Assembly: GCA_039545275.1 (NCBI GenBank)
Contig: BCHS01000013.1
Coordinates: forward strand, 520,546-584,545
DNA: 64,000 nt
DNA from: Pseudomicrostroma phylloplanum
Lineage: Eukaryota > Basidiomycota > Exobasidiomycetes > Microstromatales
Reading direction: 5' to 3'
Each line of letters starts with the position of its first letter. Positions within the stretch are counted from its first letter, which is position 1. This document shows, in pieces, positions 1 through 9,764 of this stretch. A program made the position numbers and the translations under genes. The notes beneath the pieces were generated by a model. It searched no databases. It saw only the letters and a list, made by a program, of their open reading frames with translations, and had not been told where the DNA came from.

Positions 1-418
1 ATACCCATGACTGCTATCCCATACTTTTGAAGTGATGAAGATCTGCTCTCGTGAGGCGCCCTTGCCGTGCTTGTCGTCGTCGTGTGGCGTGGAGGTTTTC
101 GTTCCTGGGCCGGAGCAGAAGGAACGGACAGCCTCGCCTGTTTCGGCTTCGTTGCCGTAGAGTTGGGCAGTGTCGATGTGGCGGTACCCGGCTTCGAGGG
201 CGGCCTTGATCGCTTTCACGCCTTCCTGGAAGAGGCAAAGAAGAGGGGGAGAGACGGAAGAAGGAGTTAGTGAGTGAGTGAGTAAGAGATGCTGCCCTCT
301 TGGCCCTGCGCTTCTCACGTACCTGTCCCCTGCTGAGGTACACGCCCAACCCAAAGCGCGGGATGGACTTGCCATCGCTGAGCAGAATCGTCGATGTGAG
401 TGAGAGTGGTGATCCCAT
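1..418 (-). CDS. Aldo/keto reductase, N-terminal part (runs off the window)
   Basis: Two exons are visible: 418-323 (32 codons, start ATG at 418) and 225-1, joined in phase 0 across a 97-base intron with a GTACGT donor and a CAG acceptor. The protein opens with a beta-hairpin-like segment ending RFGLGVYLSRGQ and continues into the family signature GYRHIDTAQLYGNE, which carries the Asp and Tyr of the aldo/keto reductase active site. The family reduces aldehydes and ketones with NADPH in the cytosol. The window edge cuts the gene after about 107 residues (FITSKVWDSSHGY), so the catalytic Lys and His and the cofactor site are not seen. An insert rich in Asp, His and Lys (roughly residues 75-92) lies between the signature and the next strand, where many relatives are shorter. 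It diverges from the glutathione S-transferase across 255 bases. The substrate is unknown. Confidence 0.9.
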
Positions 419-673
419 GGTGATGTTCGTCTACAGTGATGTCGGTATGATATCGTTATCGCAGCGACGAGGTGTGGCAGGGATACCAAGGTACCGGCTA
501 TCTTGCACCCTTGTACTCAACGCTCAGGCGTGAGAGTCGAAGAAGATGTGGAGGTGCGCTTTGAGCACGGGCCCTGCGCATATACCGTACCAAGGTCACA
601 GAGGGAAGCCGCCGAGGGACTCCTCCTGTACAAGCTACTCCATCAACCCATCGACACGAACTACCGAATAACA

Positions 674-1667
674 ATGGTCTCATACAAGCTACACTAGTGA
701 GTGACACCGCAGCATGGAAAGCGCACCAGGGAGATCCCATCTAAGTGAAACCCCTCCCCTTCTCTTCTCCTCCAGCTGGCCCGAGATTCCAGGGCGAGGC
801 GAATACATCCGCCTCGCCTTCGAGTACGCTCAAGTGCCCTACGAGGAGAACAACGACGTTTCCTCCCTCTCTGCACTCCTCACCGATGCGTCACTCGCCC
901 ACTTCGCCGTACCCATCCTCGAGATCCGCCACACCGATGGCACAGGGAAGGACGGGGAGTCGAGCTACCTTAGTCAGACGCCGGCCATACTGTCCTACCT
1001 CTCCTCTACGCTACCCGCCTTCTCTTCCTCTTCCTCTTCCTCTTCCTCAGGCGCATTTGCCTCAGCCCTGCGTCATGCGACAGAAACGCAGCTCACACTG
1101 ACCGCGCTAGACCTCTCCAACGAGGCGCACGACACGCACCACCCCATCGCCTCGGGCCTCTACTACGAGGAACAGCGAGACGAGGCACTCCGCAGGGCAG
1201 AGGACTTAAGGAAGAATCGGGTGCCCAAGTTCTTGGAGTCTTTTGAGAAGGCGCTGCAGAGGGGTAAAGGGAGGTTGTTAGGCGATGAGGGGAAAGGAGG
1301 ACAGAAGGGAGCTGGAGTTGCTGATCTGACACTTTGGCAGGTGAGTGAGTGAGAGAAGGAGAAGGAGCCAGAGCAGCAGTCAGTCAGTCCAACGTTGATG
1401 GGAGCAGTCACTGACTAGGCACCTCGCTCTTGCTCCCTCGCCCTCGCTCTGACCACACAGGTCCTCTGCGGCCTCAGCTTCGCATTTCCCCGTCTGATGA
1501 CCTCGCTGCAGAGCTCTGGCAAGTTCCCACACATCTTCCGCTTCAAGGAGGAGATTGCTGAGCTGCCGCCGATCAAGGCGTACCTGCACAGCGGGAGGAG
1601 AAGGGAGTTTGGGAATGGCGTATTCAGACATTACCCTGAGCTTGATGGAGAGGTGGAGCTCGATTAG
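674..1667 (+). CDS. Glutathione S-transferase
   Basis: Three exons (674-696, 776-1340, 1461-1667) give 264 residues. The first exon is only 23 bases; it joins in phase to give MVSYKLHYWPEIPGRGEYIRLAFEYAQVPYEE, written here as visible pieces YKLHYWPEIPGRGEYIRLAF and AQVPYEE. This is the N-terminal thioredoxin fold of sigma-like fungal transferases, with the early Tyr that usually activates glutathione. SQTPAILSYLSS (about residues 90-105) fits the glutathione-binding region. The C-terminal helical domain ends with the motif FPRLMTSLQSSGKFPHIFRF. Without the short first exon the protein would lack the active-site Tyr, so a start at 714 is rejected. The enzyme conjugates glutathione to electrophiles. 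A Ser tract near residue 115 is the only odd feature. It is divergent from the aldo/keto reductase, which would suit shared stress control, but no shared site was identified. Confidence 0.88.
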
Positions 1668-1797
1668 GAGGGAGAGGGGATAGTGCGAGGCTTGTGTACT
1701 TTTGTCTTGACTGCTCTTCATTCATCTAGTGTACTCCTTGCGTGTGCTCCTACGAAATTTCATTACCCAGCAATCTACATCCCTCCTCTCTCTCCAT

Positions 1798-4700
1798 TCA
1801 CTGGCCAAAGACATGCTCCACCTCATCGATGCCTCCCACTTTATTCGGACTCCTAGGTCCCAACGGTCCCACCATTTCCTCATCATCATCCTCTCCCTCC
1901 TCTTCAACATCCTCATCTTCGTCATCATCATCCTCATCATCCACCGCTCCACCCCTCGCCAGGCGAGCATTCCGCCTAGCCGCCTCGAGATCCATCGCCT
2001 CAAAGTCCAGCACGGGGCGCAAGGGCTGTGAATCTGAGTAGGCTCGCTGCAGTAGTGCTGGCGAGCCGCCCGAGGAGGAAGAGGAGGAAAGATGCGACTG
2101 TGTATGAGCCGAAGAGCTAGAGCGACGCGGCAGAGGCATGGGGCGGATCTCGCGGTGTAGACTGCCCAGCCCGCCCGCACTGCTGCCGCTGCCGATTGGG
2201 CTGCCGGCTCCACCGATGGCAGAAGAAGAGGAAGAGGACGTGGGGGAGCCAAAGCCGTGGTTGCTGCTGTAGCTGTTGCGCGGGCTGTTGCCTGGCGAGG
2301 CCGAGGGACGTGTGATGCGCCCTGTGCCGAGGGCATTCGTTGGTGAGCCCAGACTGCCTACGATGCTGTTGCCACTGCCTGCCCTGGACGGGAGGGGTGA
2401 AGGCGAAGGAGACCTCGAGCGATCACGGTGCTGCTTCTCGGCGGCAACAGTGGAGGAGAGGAAGCGCATTTCGCGCGGGCTGAGGTGTTCCCAGTTGGAC
2501 TTGCCCTCTTCTTCGGGAAGCCCAAGAGAAGAACCACCATCTGCATTGCTGCTCGAGGCGGGCAAGCCCAAGCTGCCCGAACCTGCTGCTCCACTACCAT
2601 TACCTGCGGCTCCAGAAGCATTGTTCGAGTGCGAAAAGTCTAGCTCGCCGATGGAAGCCACGCTTTCCGAGTCTGAGATGCTCGAGGCTCCATCGTTGTT
2701 TTGCCCAAGGATCTCGCCGAGGGCATCCCATGCCTGACGAGCGCCTTGCGAAGTCAAACCTCCGCCAGCTCCCGCACCACCTCCGCTAGTCGTCGTCGGG
2801 GAAGGAGGAGCCGAAAGGGAGGATGAGCTGATGATGGCTGGGGAGACGGCAGAGCCCATGTTCACGTCCTGGCCTCTACGTCCATCGTCAATGCTCATGC
2901 CACTTCCACTGCGGTAGAAGTGCTCGTCGCTGGTGACACTGCCAAAGACGTCGTTGAGGATCTCTTCATAGTCGCCCAGGTATCCTTCGACAATGTCGTC
3001 GGGAATGTAAGCGGCTGCTCCAGGACCTGCTGCTCCGCCGGCGTTCCTCCCGCCTCGCTTGAGAGGCTGCAGAAAGAGGTTGGCCTCGAAGAAGCCCCAC
3101 CGCTGTGGCTGCTGAGGAGCACCATTGGCATCGACTCCATCACCATTGGCGTTGCCCTCTTGCTCTCCACCAAACGGCCCTTCGCTAAGGGCTTGCTCAG
3201 CAGGAGTATTATCCCAGCCATTCTGAGCATTCTTGCGCGGCCCTTGCTGCTTACCAGCTCCTTGCTGCTGCTGCTGTTGCTGTTGCTGTTGTTGTTGCTG
3301 CTGTTGCTGGCTCTGGTCGGCGTCGATCCCAAAGCGGCTTGAGATGTAATACTTGACCAAACTTCTCAGAGCTTGCTCCTGAATGAGACTCTCGTAGATC
3401 TCACCATCCTTATCGCTGCTCAGCCACTCGTCTCTCAGCTCTGGCCTGCAATTCAGGTAGATGCCAGTGATGACCTTCATGTTGCTCTGACGCCACTTGC
3501 GTCCGCAGAAGGGGACCTGACTCTTGATCACTTTAAGCACATAGAGCTGCAGCGTCGGATGAGGGACCTTGAGAGATCGCTTCAGGATCGCAGAAGACTT
3601 GTACTGTACCAGCAAGAGGATCCGGTGTACTTTCCTCTTGGTGACCTTTTGCAGGATGCGCGTAAAGTTGATGATGGAGAAGAAGTTGCGGAAACAGTAC
3701 TCGTGGATGAGGCCTGCATCGTCGACCATGGGCTGAGTCATCGAAATGTCGGGTCCCATGCTCATCGACACATCTGCAGGAGCGTTGCCCATGCCGTTGC
3801 TACTGCCCACTGCTGGTTTCACAGCTGGCAGCCCTAGACCACTGCCGATGTCAACGTCACCCGCGTCTTTGAGACCTTCCGTCTCGCAGAAGGCAAAGAA
3901 GTTGTAGTCGGCAGCTTCGTTCACAGCTCGAATACTGTTTGCCACCTCCTGCAGACCAAACATCTTCAGGATGAGCAGCATCGCGTTGGAATCTACCAGG
4001 AATTGACTGAGGTGGTGGAACTTCATTGCGTGACTTGCTTTGAACCATTTGAGACTCAAGAGCAAGATGGCGCTGACGGCCTTTGTCGTAATCTCGCGAT
4101 GACGAAGGATGTCGACATCCTCGACTGTCGGGGGCGGAGGAGGCATGTCGATGTTGCCCTCAGCTGTCGGTCCGCTGGGAGCTGTCACTGTTGCCAGAAG
4201 CAGCTTGAGTAAGACCACGACGGCGCTCTGTAGATTGCTGAGGACAGCTTTGTAGAGGAGGTCCACTCGTTGCAGTCGTCGTACATCCGCAACTTGCTGT
4301 TGAAGGAGGGAGACCGTCTTGAGGTATCGCTCATTATCCAACACAGCCAAGAGATGGTCTCCTTCAGCCTTGGCGAGCGTGGCTTGGATCTCGGCCTCAA
4401 CCTCGACAAGGCGTTCGTACGTTGGCTCGCCCCGTGTCAGGAACGAGTTCTCCGGGTCAACGGGAGCAGATGCATTGACTCCCACGCCCCCCTCCGAAGA
4501 CCCAGCCTCAGACATGGCAGTGGCTGTAAAGCGAGGGCTTCCTCCACCAGGCGTGAACGCAGGCGGGGTGCCAGATGTCAGGCGACTCGGCGTGTCGGTG
4601 CCAGTGTTTCCCTGCGGTCCATCAAGCCGCGACAAGGATAGGGCATGGAGACCAGCCCAATTTCTGCCATCGTGACTGCCAGATCGGGTAGAGATGCCAT

Positions 4701-7617
4701 CGGAAGACGAAGCATACTGCGAAGTAGACGACGACGACAAGAGGGAAGCCTTGCCCAAGCCGCCCAACCTTGGAACTGGCTTCAGCAACGATCCTTCCTT
4801 CTTGCTGATGTCACTGCCAGAGCCGCTACCAACTTTCCGGTGGCGAATACGGCTAGGCTTCTGCTGTTCAGCCGAAAGCCCCTTCTCCTCTCTTGACAAC
4901 TCCTCTCTGGTCCGCCACATTTGCCACATCTCGTTGCTGACATACATGTTCTCGCCGTAGAGACGATCGGCTTCTTCGATCGAGTAAGGAACCATACGAT
5001 CTCCTTGAACCGATGCTGAGAAGGGGAAGACGAAAGGCCGTGATTGGTCCGTTTGGTACTTTTGCTTGTTCGGTCGAGGAGACGGAGGAGGCGAAGGCGC
5101 GGGGGTAGCAGGTCCCGGACCTCCTCCCGCTGCTTCGCCCTCTGCTCTTCCCTCTGCAGCATTGTTGTTCTCGCCGCTGGCAAAAGTGAGCCTGCGTGGC
5201 GCTACAGGCTCTAAGGCAGAAGCCAGCTTCTCAATCGGCAGATCGACCGGCGTCCGTCGAGGTGGAACGTACGTAGGATACTTTACCGCAAGCTCATCTC
5301 TGAAGACCTCGAAGTCTTTAGGCGTAGCCTTAGTAGGACGTCGCTTGCGCGGCTTGCCAAGACTGAGCCGACCAGACGCAGAAGCAGTCTCGTGATTGAC
5401 AGACGACCCCGGACCTTCAGAGGTAGGCAGGCCAGGTACGGCGCCAGTAGCGCCCGAAGAAGAGCGCGATCGACGCATACCCGAATCAGAGGGAGGAGCA
5501 GGAGGCCATTGGGCATTGGTGTTGGTCGCGGATGCTGGTGGAAGCCCTTCCACTCTCCGCGCTAGGGCCTTGCATCTCTCAACGTCCTGTTGTCCGCCGA
5601 GACAGGTCAGCAACGACTTCCATAGGCATAAAAGCAGCTTCTTGACTGGGAAGCCCTTGGCGCTTTTCTCTCTCAGTCCAGCTACGACAAGCCACAAGTA
5701 GATTGGAAGAGGAGGGTCCAGCGCCATCAAATCGTCTGGCAACCGATCGGCATCGTTTCCCTCCTCATCCGGTCTCCTTCCCGTCTCGATGAGAATATAA
5801 AGCTGGGCAAAGCAGAGGGTAAGCTCCAAATTGACTTCATCTAGGTACTCTGCCTTCGACTGCGGGGTCAAGAGCGGGACGGGCCCGTTTGCGCTGGGGT
5901 TGGCCCCACCATTGCTGCTGGATTGGCTACCTTGCACATGATCGGGTAGCGAAGTAAGGAAGTCGTGCTTCCACAGGGTGCGCTTGAGAGCCTCGTAGAC
6001 CTTTGTAATGGCCCCTTCCTCCCTTCCGATCTTGGCGTTGAGTTGGATCCAATGCTCTTGGTGCTCAGCCCCATCAGTATCGGCAAAAGAGCCTTGAAGG
6101 AGGTATAAGAAGGCTCTGGACGCGGTAAGGCGCAGGTCGGGATCCGGGCTGGTCAACTCATCCAGCAGCTTTCTGACATACTTCTGACGCAGAGAGGAAG
6201 GGAGAGGTGTCCACGCAGTTGAACCCTCAGCTGGCATTGGGCTGCCACCTCCTGATCGTCCTTCCGTGTTTTCTCCCTTCTGCTTCGAGGTCCTTTGCTC
6301 TTCCAAGAACCACTGTTCCCAGCTCTGCCTGTTCTCGAGGATCTGTGGTGTTTCTACGTAAGACCAGAACTCCTCAATCTCCTTGGAGAGGGTATCAGAG
6401 TCGGCGTGTGCGGGGAAAGCGTATTGAGGAGACCTCTGCCGTCCAGCTGCTGCTGTCGCTGCCGCCGATGTTGCTGCTGCATTACGGATCTGCTCTGCGA
6501 GCCTGTTCGACTCTTGAACGCTCGGCACTTGTGGTGACGACGTACCAGCCTGAGGTCCACCCCATCGCCGGAACGTCGAACGAGGTGGTTCGGCAGCTGC
6601 TTGCTCGGCATTGCGAGGCTCGGCTGGCTGCTGAGGCCTGAGACCGAACTTCTGGAACACCGATCGAATCTGATCAGTAGCCGTAGAAGTTGCTGAGGGG
6701 GGAGTCGGAGGAGGCGATAAGGCAGTAGCTCTTTGTTGCGCCTGCTGCTGGGACGTAAGGATGCCCTGGGTCACTTGCTCGGGGCCACTGCCTTGCACAG
6801 GCGGCGGCGGCATCTCAGTCGCGGTATGTAGAGGTGTGGCTTGAGCGAACGACGATGAAGATTCTGCCATTCCTGAGTATGACAGAGGATCGGTGCTTCC
6901 TGCTGCAGACCCAGAGACTAGGGAAGAGGGTTGCGAAGATGCTAGCGGCAAGTCACCTGCATGGTCTTCGGTAGCTTCTGCTCCGAGATCGGCAAACAGT
7001 GAGGATTGAGGCACTGAAGAGTCGGCGGCCGGCTCGTCCATCTGTAGATCGTCGATGCCTGAGCTGACGTCGGTATCACCGAAAGGTGGACCAGCCACGG
7101 ACGAGAAGAAGGGGGCGCCATTGTCGCCTTGAGCCTCTTCGCCCACGTCTGCAAAGGGATCTACTGCATCGACCGCTTCTTCTGTCGCACCTCGAGAGTC
7201 CAGAGTGTTGGCCTCTCCAGACTCCCAGCCTTGCCCGTTCTGTGTCTCGGTTCCCAAACCAGATTCTGGCCGCGCCTGCTGTTCTGATGAATGCTCGTCA
7301 GGAGCCAGCTCTGGCAATGCGATGGACGCAGGCGAAGGAGCAGCTGGCGGCTCGTCCGTGAGATCTTCAACTCCATTCTCAGTGCTTGCTGAGGGCGCTG
7401 AAACGCTGACAGCGTCCGATGCGTCTCTCGACGTGGCAGCAGCGTGGGTATCCTGGCCTTGTTCCGCTGGCTCCGTGTCTGTCGTCGCAGGTGTCTCGGT
7501 CCCTCTGTGTTCTGCACCGGACAGGTCGATCTGGAAGAACCGATCGGTGACTCTCTGCACGTTGACATCGCCATGAGCATCTTCCTTTGATGTGCTGTCC
7601 TCGGTGGGATCAGTCAT
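1798..7617 (-). CDS. FAR11: Far11/STRIP-family protein of the STRIPAK complex
   Basis: A single open frame of 1939 residues. The first in-frame ATG is at 7617; the frame extends to a GTG at 7632, which is not used here. The N-terminal 400 residues are acidic and disordered. An N1221-like domain begins near residue 405 (KEIEEFWSYVETPQILENRQ), and a DUF3402-like domain spans about 1065-1430, with KFHHLSQFLVDSNAMLLILK and a run ending in YYISSRFG. These are the two domains of Far11 in yeast, HAM-2/PRO22 in filamentous ascomycetes and STRIP1/2 in animals. The protein is a scaffold of the striatin-PP2A (STRIPAK) complex, which acts at the ER and nuclear envelope in cell fusion, mating and growth control. 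A glutamine tract follows the second domain, then a 450-residue Ser/Gly/Pro-rich tail with a very acidic end. No intron is needed. It is convergent with the transferase, 130 bases apart. Confidence 0.9.
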   Translation of the reverse strand: MTDPTEDSTSKEDAHGDVNVQRVTDRFFQIDLSGAEHRGTETPATTDTEPAEQGQDTHAAATSRDASDAVSVSAPSASTENGVEDLTDEPPAAPSPASIALPELAPDEHSSEQQARPESGLGTETQNGQGWESGEANTLDSRGATEEAVDAVDPFADVGEEAQGDNGAPFFSSVAGPPFGDTDVSSGIDDLQMDEPAADSSVPQSSLFADLGAEATEDHAGDLPLASSQPSSLVSGSAAGSTDPLSYSGMAESSSSFAQATPLHTATEMPPPPVQGSGPEQVTQGILTSQQQAQQRATALSPPPTPPSATSTATDQIRSVFQKFGLRPQQPAEPRNAEQAAAEPPRSTFRRWGGPQAGTSSPQVPSVQESNRLAEQIRNAAATSAAATAAAGRQRSPQYAFPAHADSDTLSKEIEEFWSYVETPQILENRQSWEQWFLEEQRTSKQKGENTEGRSGGGSPMPAEGSTAWTPLPSSLRQKYVRKLLDELTSPDPDLRLTASRAFLYLLQGSFADTDGAEHQEHWIQLNAKIGREEGAITKVYEALKRTLWKHDFLTSLPDHVQGSQSSSNGGANPSANGPVPLLTPQSKAEYLDEVNLELTLCFAQLYILIETGRRPDEEGNDADRLPDDLMALDPPLPIYLWLVVAGLREKSAKGFPVKKLLLCLWKSLLTCLGGQQDVERCKALARRVEGLPPASATNTNAQWPPAPPSDSGMRRSRSSSGATGAVPGLPTSEGPGSSVNHETASASGRLSLGKPRKRRPTKATPKDFEVFRDELAVKYPTYVPPRRTPVDLPIEKLASALEPVAPRRLTFASGENNNAAEGRAEGEAAGGGPGPATPAPSPPPSPRPNKQKYQTDQSRPFVFPFSASVQGDRMVPYSIEEADRLYGENMYVSNEMWQMWRTREELSREEKGLSAEQQKPSRIRHRKVGSGSGSDISKKEGSLLKPVPRLGGLGKASLLSSSSTSQYASSSDGISTRSGSHDGRNWAGLHALSLSRLDGPQGNTGTDTPSRLTSGTPPAFTPGGGSPRFTATAMSEAGSSEGGVGVNASAPVDPENSFLTRGEPTYERLVEVEAEIQATLAKAEGDHLLAVLDNERYLKTVSLLQQQVADVRRLQRVDLLYKAVLSNLQSAVVVLLKLLLATVTAPSGPTAEGNIDMPPPPPTVEDVDILRHREITTKAVSAILLLSLKWFKASHAMKFHHLSQFLVDSNAMLLILKMFGLQEVANSIRAVNEAADYNFFAFCETEGLKDAGDVDIGSGLGLPAVKPAVGSSNGMGNAPADVSMSMGPDISMTQPMVDDAGLIHEYCFRNFFSIINFTRILQKVTKRKVHRILLLVQYKSSAILKRSLKVPHPTLQLYVLKVIKSQVPFCGRKWRQSNMKVITGIYLNCRPELRDEWLSSDKDGEIYESLIQEQALRSLVKYYISSRFGIDADQSQQQQQQQQQQQQQQQQGAGKQQGPRKNAQNGWDNTPAEQALSEGPFGGEQEGNANGDGVDANGAPQQPQRWGFFEANLFLQPLKRGGRNAGGAAGPGAAAYIPDDIVEGYLGDYEEILNDVFGSVTSDEHFYRSGSGMSIDDGRRGQDVNMGSAVSPAIISSSSLSAPPSPTTTSGGGAGAGGGLTSQGARQAWDALGEILGQNNDGASSISDSESVASIGELDFSHSNNASGAAGNGSGAAGSGSLGLPASSSNADGGSSLGLPEEEGKSNWEHLSPREMRFLSSTVAAEKQHRDRSRSPSPSPLPSRAGSGNSIVGSLGSPTNALGTGRITRPSASPGNSPRNSYSSNHGFGSPTSSSSSSAIGGAGSPIGSGSSAGGLGSLHREIRPMPLPRRSSSSAHTQSHLSSSSSSGGSPALLQRAYSDSQPLRPVLDFEAMDLEAARRNARLARGGAVDDEDDDDEDEDVEEEGEDDDEEMVGPLGPRSPNKVGGIDEVEHVFGQ
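3259..3312 (-). repeat. CAG/CAA repeat coding polyglutamine in Far11
   Basis: The minus strand reads as mixed CAG and CAA codons giving about 17 consecutive Gln after QSQ. It lies between the DUF3402-like domain and the disordered tail. The codon mixture makes the tract less prone to slippage than pure CAG. Confidence 0.85.
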
Positions 7618-9764
7618 GACGGGCAGCCCCACTCAGGCAAGATGAGATGACGAGTGGCCGATGGAGCTGCAGCTGGACAGATGGAAGGAACAGCGAGGGA
7701 AGAAGCTGTCCAGAAGGTGAGCAAGCTAGGACGAAATCAATATGTGGACACAACCATCTCTGGTGAGTTCTGAGACGGATCTGCTGAGGGGTATGAGGTG
7801 GTGATGAGATGTGGTGATGATGCTGGAGGTGTTGGACTCTCGTCTTTCCTTTGCAACAGCGCCGCCGCCGCCCCGGAATGCGTGCGAGGGAAGATCCGAT
7901 GCACTGGCTTTCCCCGCCTCGCCCCCCGCGCAGTGCACCAATACCACCAGACGCTCCCTCTTAGGCTTACTATCTGGCACAGAACAAGTCAATGGGCAGC
8001 TCAACGCTGGCAGTATGCAACGTTCTACAGGTCTGTTGGCTGCTCGATGAGAAAGTATGCGAAAACGTGTACCTGTCTTGACTGGTGCACATTTGTGAAC
8101 CAAAGGTAGTAGGGCACAGCGCACGCGACACGGCAGCCATTCACTTCCGATACTGACAGTCAGACGAGCAGTTACCAGAGCGGCCCTGCCACAATCTCAT
8201 GTACATTTCTATGTATGGCCGTCTGTCGCTGCCCTCCCCCATTTGGATCCTGGTCTATAGCATCTGCGCCTCCTAGATCCAGGAGGCTCGTGGGCATCTG
8301 GCATTCTGTCTCCACATGACGCCAGACCTCGGGTTGGCAGGGTCGTGAGAGGGAGCTGTGCAAAGTGTCTTCTGTGCCCTCGAAGGCTGTGAAGCTGGGC
8401 AAGATCACTGGCAATAGCGGAGCAAGCAGCTCCTGCTGTATCTATTTTAGTGCTCTAGTCGACGCGGAGAAGCTCAACCATAGCGTCACCTGCCCTTCAT
8501 TTCCCCAAGATCCCCCAAATCGACTTTGGGCTGCATACAAGACGCGGGACGAACAACACCAGCTGGAGTCAGTCTTCTTCGGAAGGAAAGGTCTCATGAC
8601 AATTAAACTGTCTGAGCCGATTGTGTGGTACCTGTGTCTGGGCCTACTCAGGGGCTAAGGGTCCGTGTCAGGCGCTTTCGATGGAGTGACACACGCTGCC
8701 CCGCCGGCGTTGGGCGCAGAGCACTGCTTCTAAGCTTATGGGCCCTTTGGATGGATGAATGAATGGATGGGCGCCTAGCTGTGTCCTCAATACTGTGGGG
8801 TTTGCCTACGGCCGTCTGTGTACCCTTGGTTGGATTGGCGGTTGCGTGCTGCCCATCGGCCCTGGGTCTTGGGTGCCTGCGTGGGTTGATCTGATCGCGG
8901 TCGGGCCTTTGCGGGATGACGTAGTCGCCGACGTAGGAGGCGCCACGTCCGATCGCCCCGCCCCGGCCCGCCTGTGTCATGACACGGAAGCCTGCGCCTG
9001 CGTCTGCGTGCCTGGCTGGCTGGCTGGCTGGGCTGCCTCTCTGGTCTCTCCTTTGTCTTCCCGCCTTGGGCTTTGCTTGCTTTGCTCCTCCTGGCCGAGC
9101 GGCCACTGCCCGTGCTGTCTGATGTATGTCCACCGGTGCAGACATCGTCATCGAGCGGCTGCACCGGCAAAGAGCCCGGACGCCTTAATTCCATCGCAGC
9201 ACCATCCGACACGCCTGACTGACTGACTGACTGCTCCCCCTCCCCTCCATTCCCCCTCCTGTTCCCCCTCGTTCGCCCCGCTCGCATCGCGTTATCATCG
9301 TCATCCTCGCTTTCTCCATCCCTCCACTGAACCGCTGTACATTCTCACGCATTACCGGACAGCACGGCAACTTCCTTTAGCACTTGGCTCTCGTTGATAT
9401 CCGCTCTCCATCTACCAATAACGATCCTGTTCTCAAATCAGGAATCTGAGAGCCCTATCCTCATCTTATTGCATTACGACGGTGTCCAGCAACGCTCTGG
9501 CCCTTTGCAGATCTCACAAGCTTCGAGCATAGCTAGCAGACTCGGCACTTCTGCTTCACGCTAATCTTCTTTGCAAGTACTCTGGCTACCCCATTGTGCT
9601 GCAAACTCTAGACCAACCACGACAGTACCCGCCTGTCTCTACTTGATCAACATAGCTAGCTACAGCGTATTACCCCGTACGCTAGCTGCCTTCTTTCAAG
9701 TAATCGTATTCGCACAGAGCTTCTGGACACTTGGTATCCAGAGCCGTCCCAGTGTGTTGCCCTC
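7618..9764. other. Divergent intergenic region between Far11 and the Srk1-type kinase, with a long kinase leader
   Basis: No open frame here resembles a known protein on either strand. The first few hundred bases should hold the Far11 promoter. From about 9129 to 9764 the plus strand has no ATG at all, is pyrimidine-rich in its first part (with CTGACTGACTGACTG near 9219), and then continues to the kinase start, which is what a long 5' untranslated region looks like. Between 8100 and 9100 I see nothing identifiable. Confidence 0.6.

Noticed and set aside
714..775. Start of the glutathione S-transferase at the ATG at 714
   Set aside because: The region before 776 reads as intron, and a spliced 23-base first exon supplies the conserved YKLHYWPEIPGRG N-terminus.
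7618..7632. Longer N-termini for several genes (Far11, Nup120, LYS2, flavoprotein, disordered protein, amine oxidase, permease)
   Set aside because: The upstream limits of those frames are GTG or TTG codons; the first ATG was used instead.
8365..9226. Overlapping open frames in the Far11-kinase intergenic region
   Set aside because: Short, on both strands, of odd composition and with no domain; better explained by GC-rich sequence and leader DNA.
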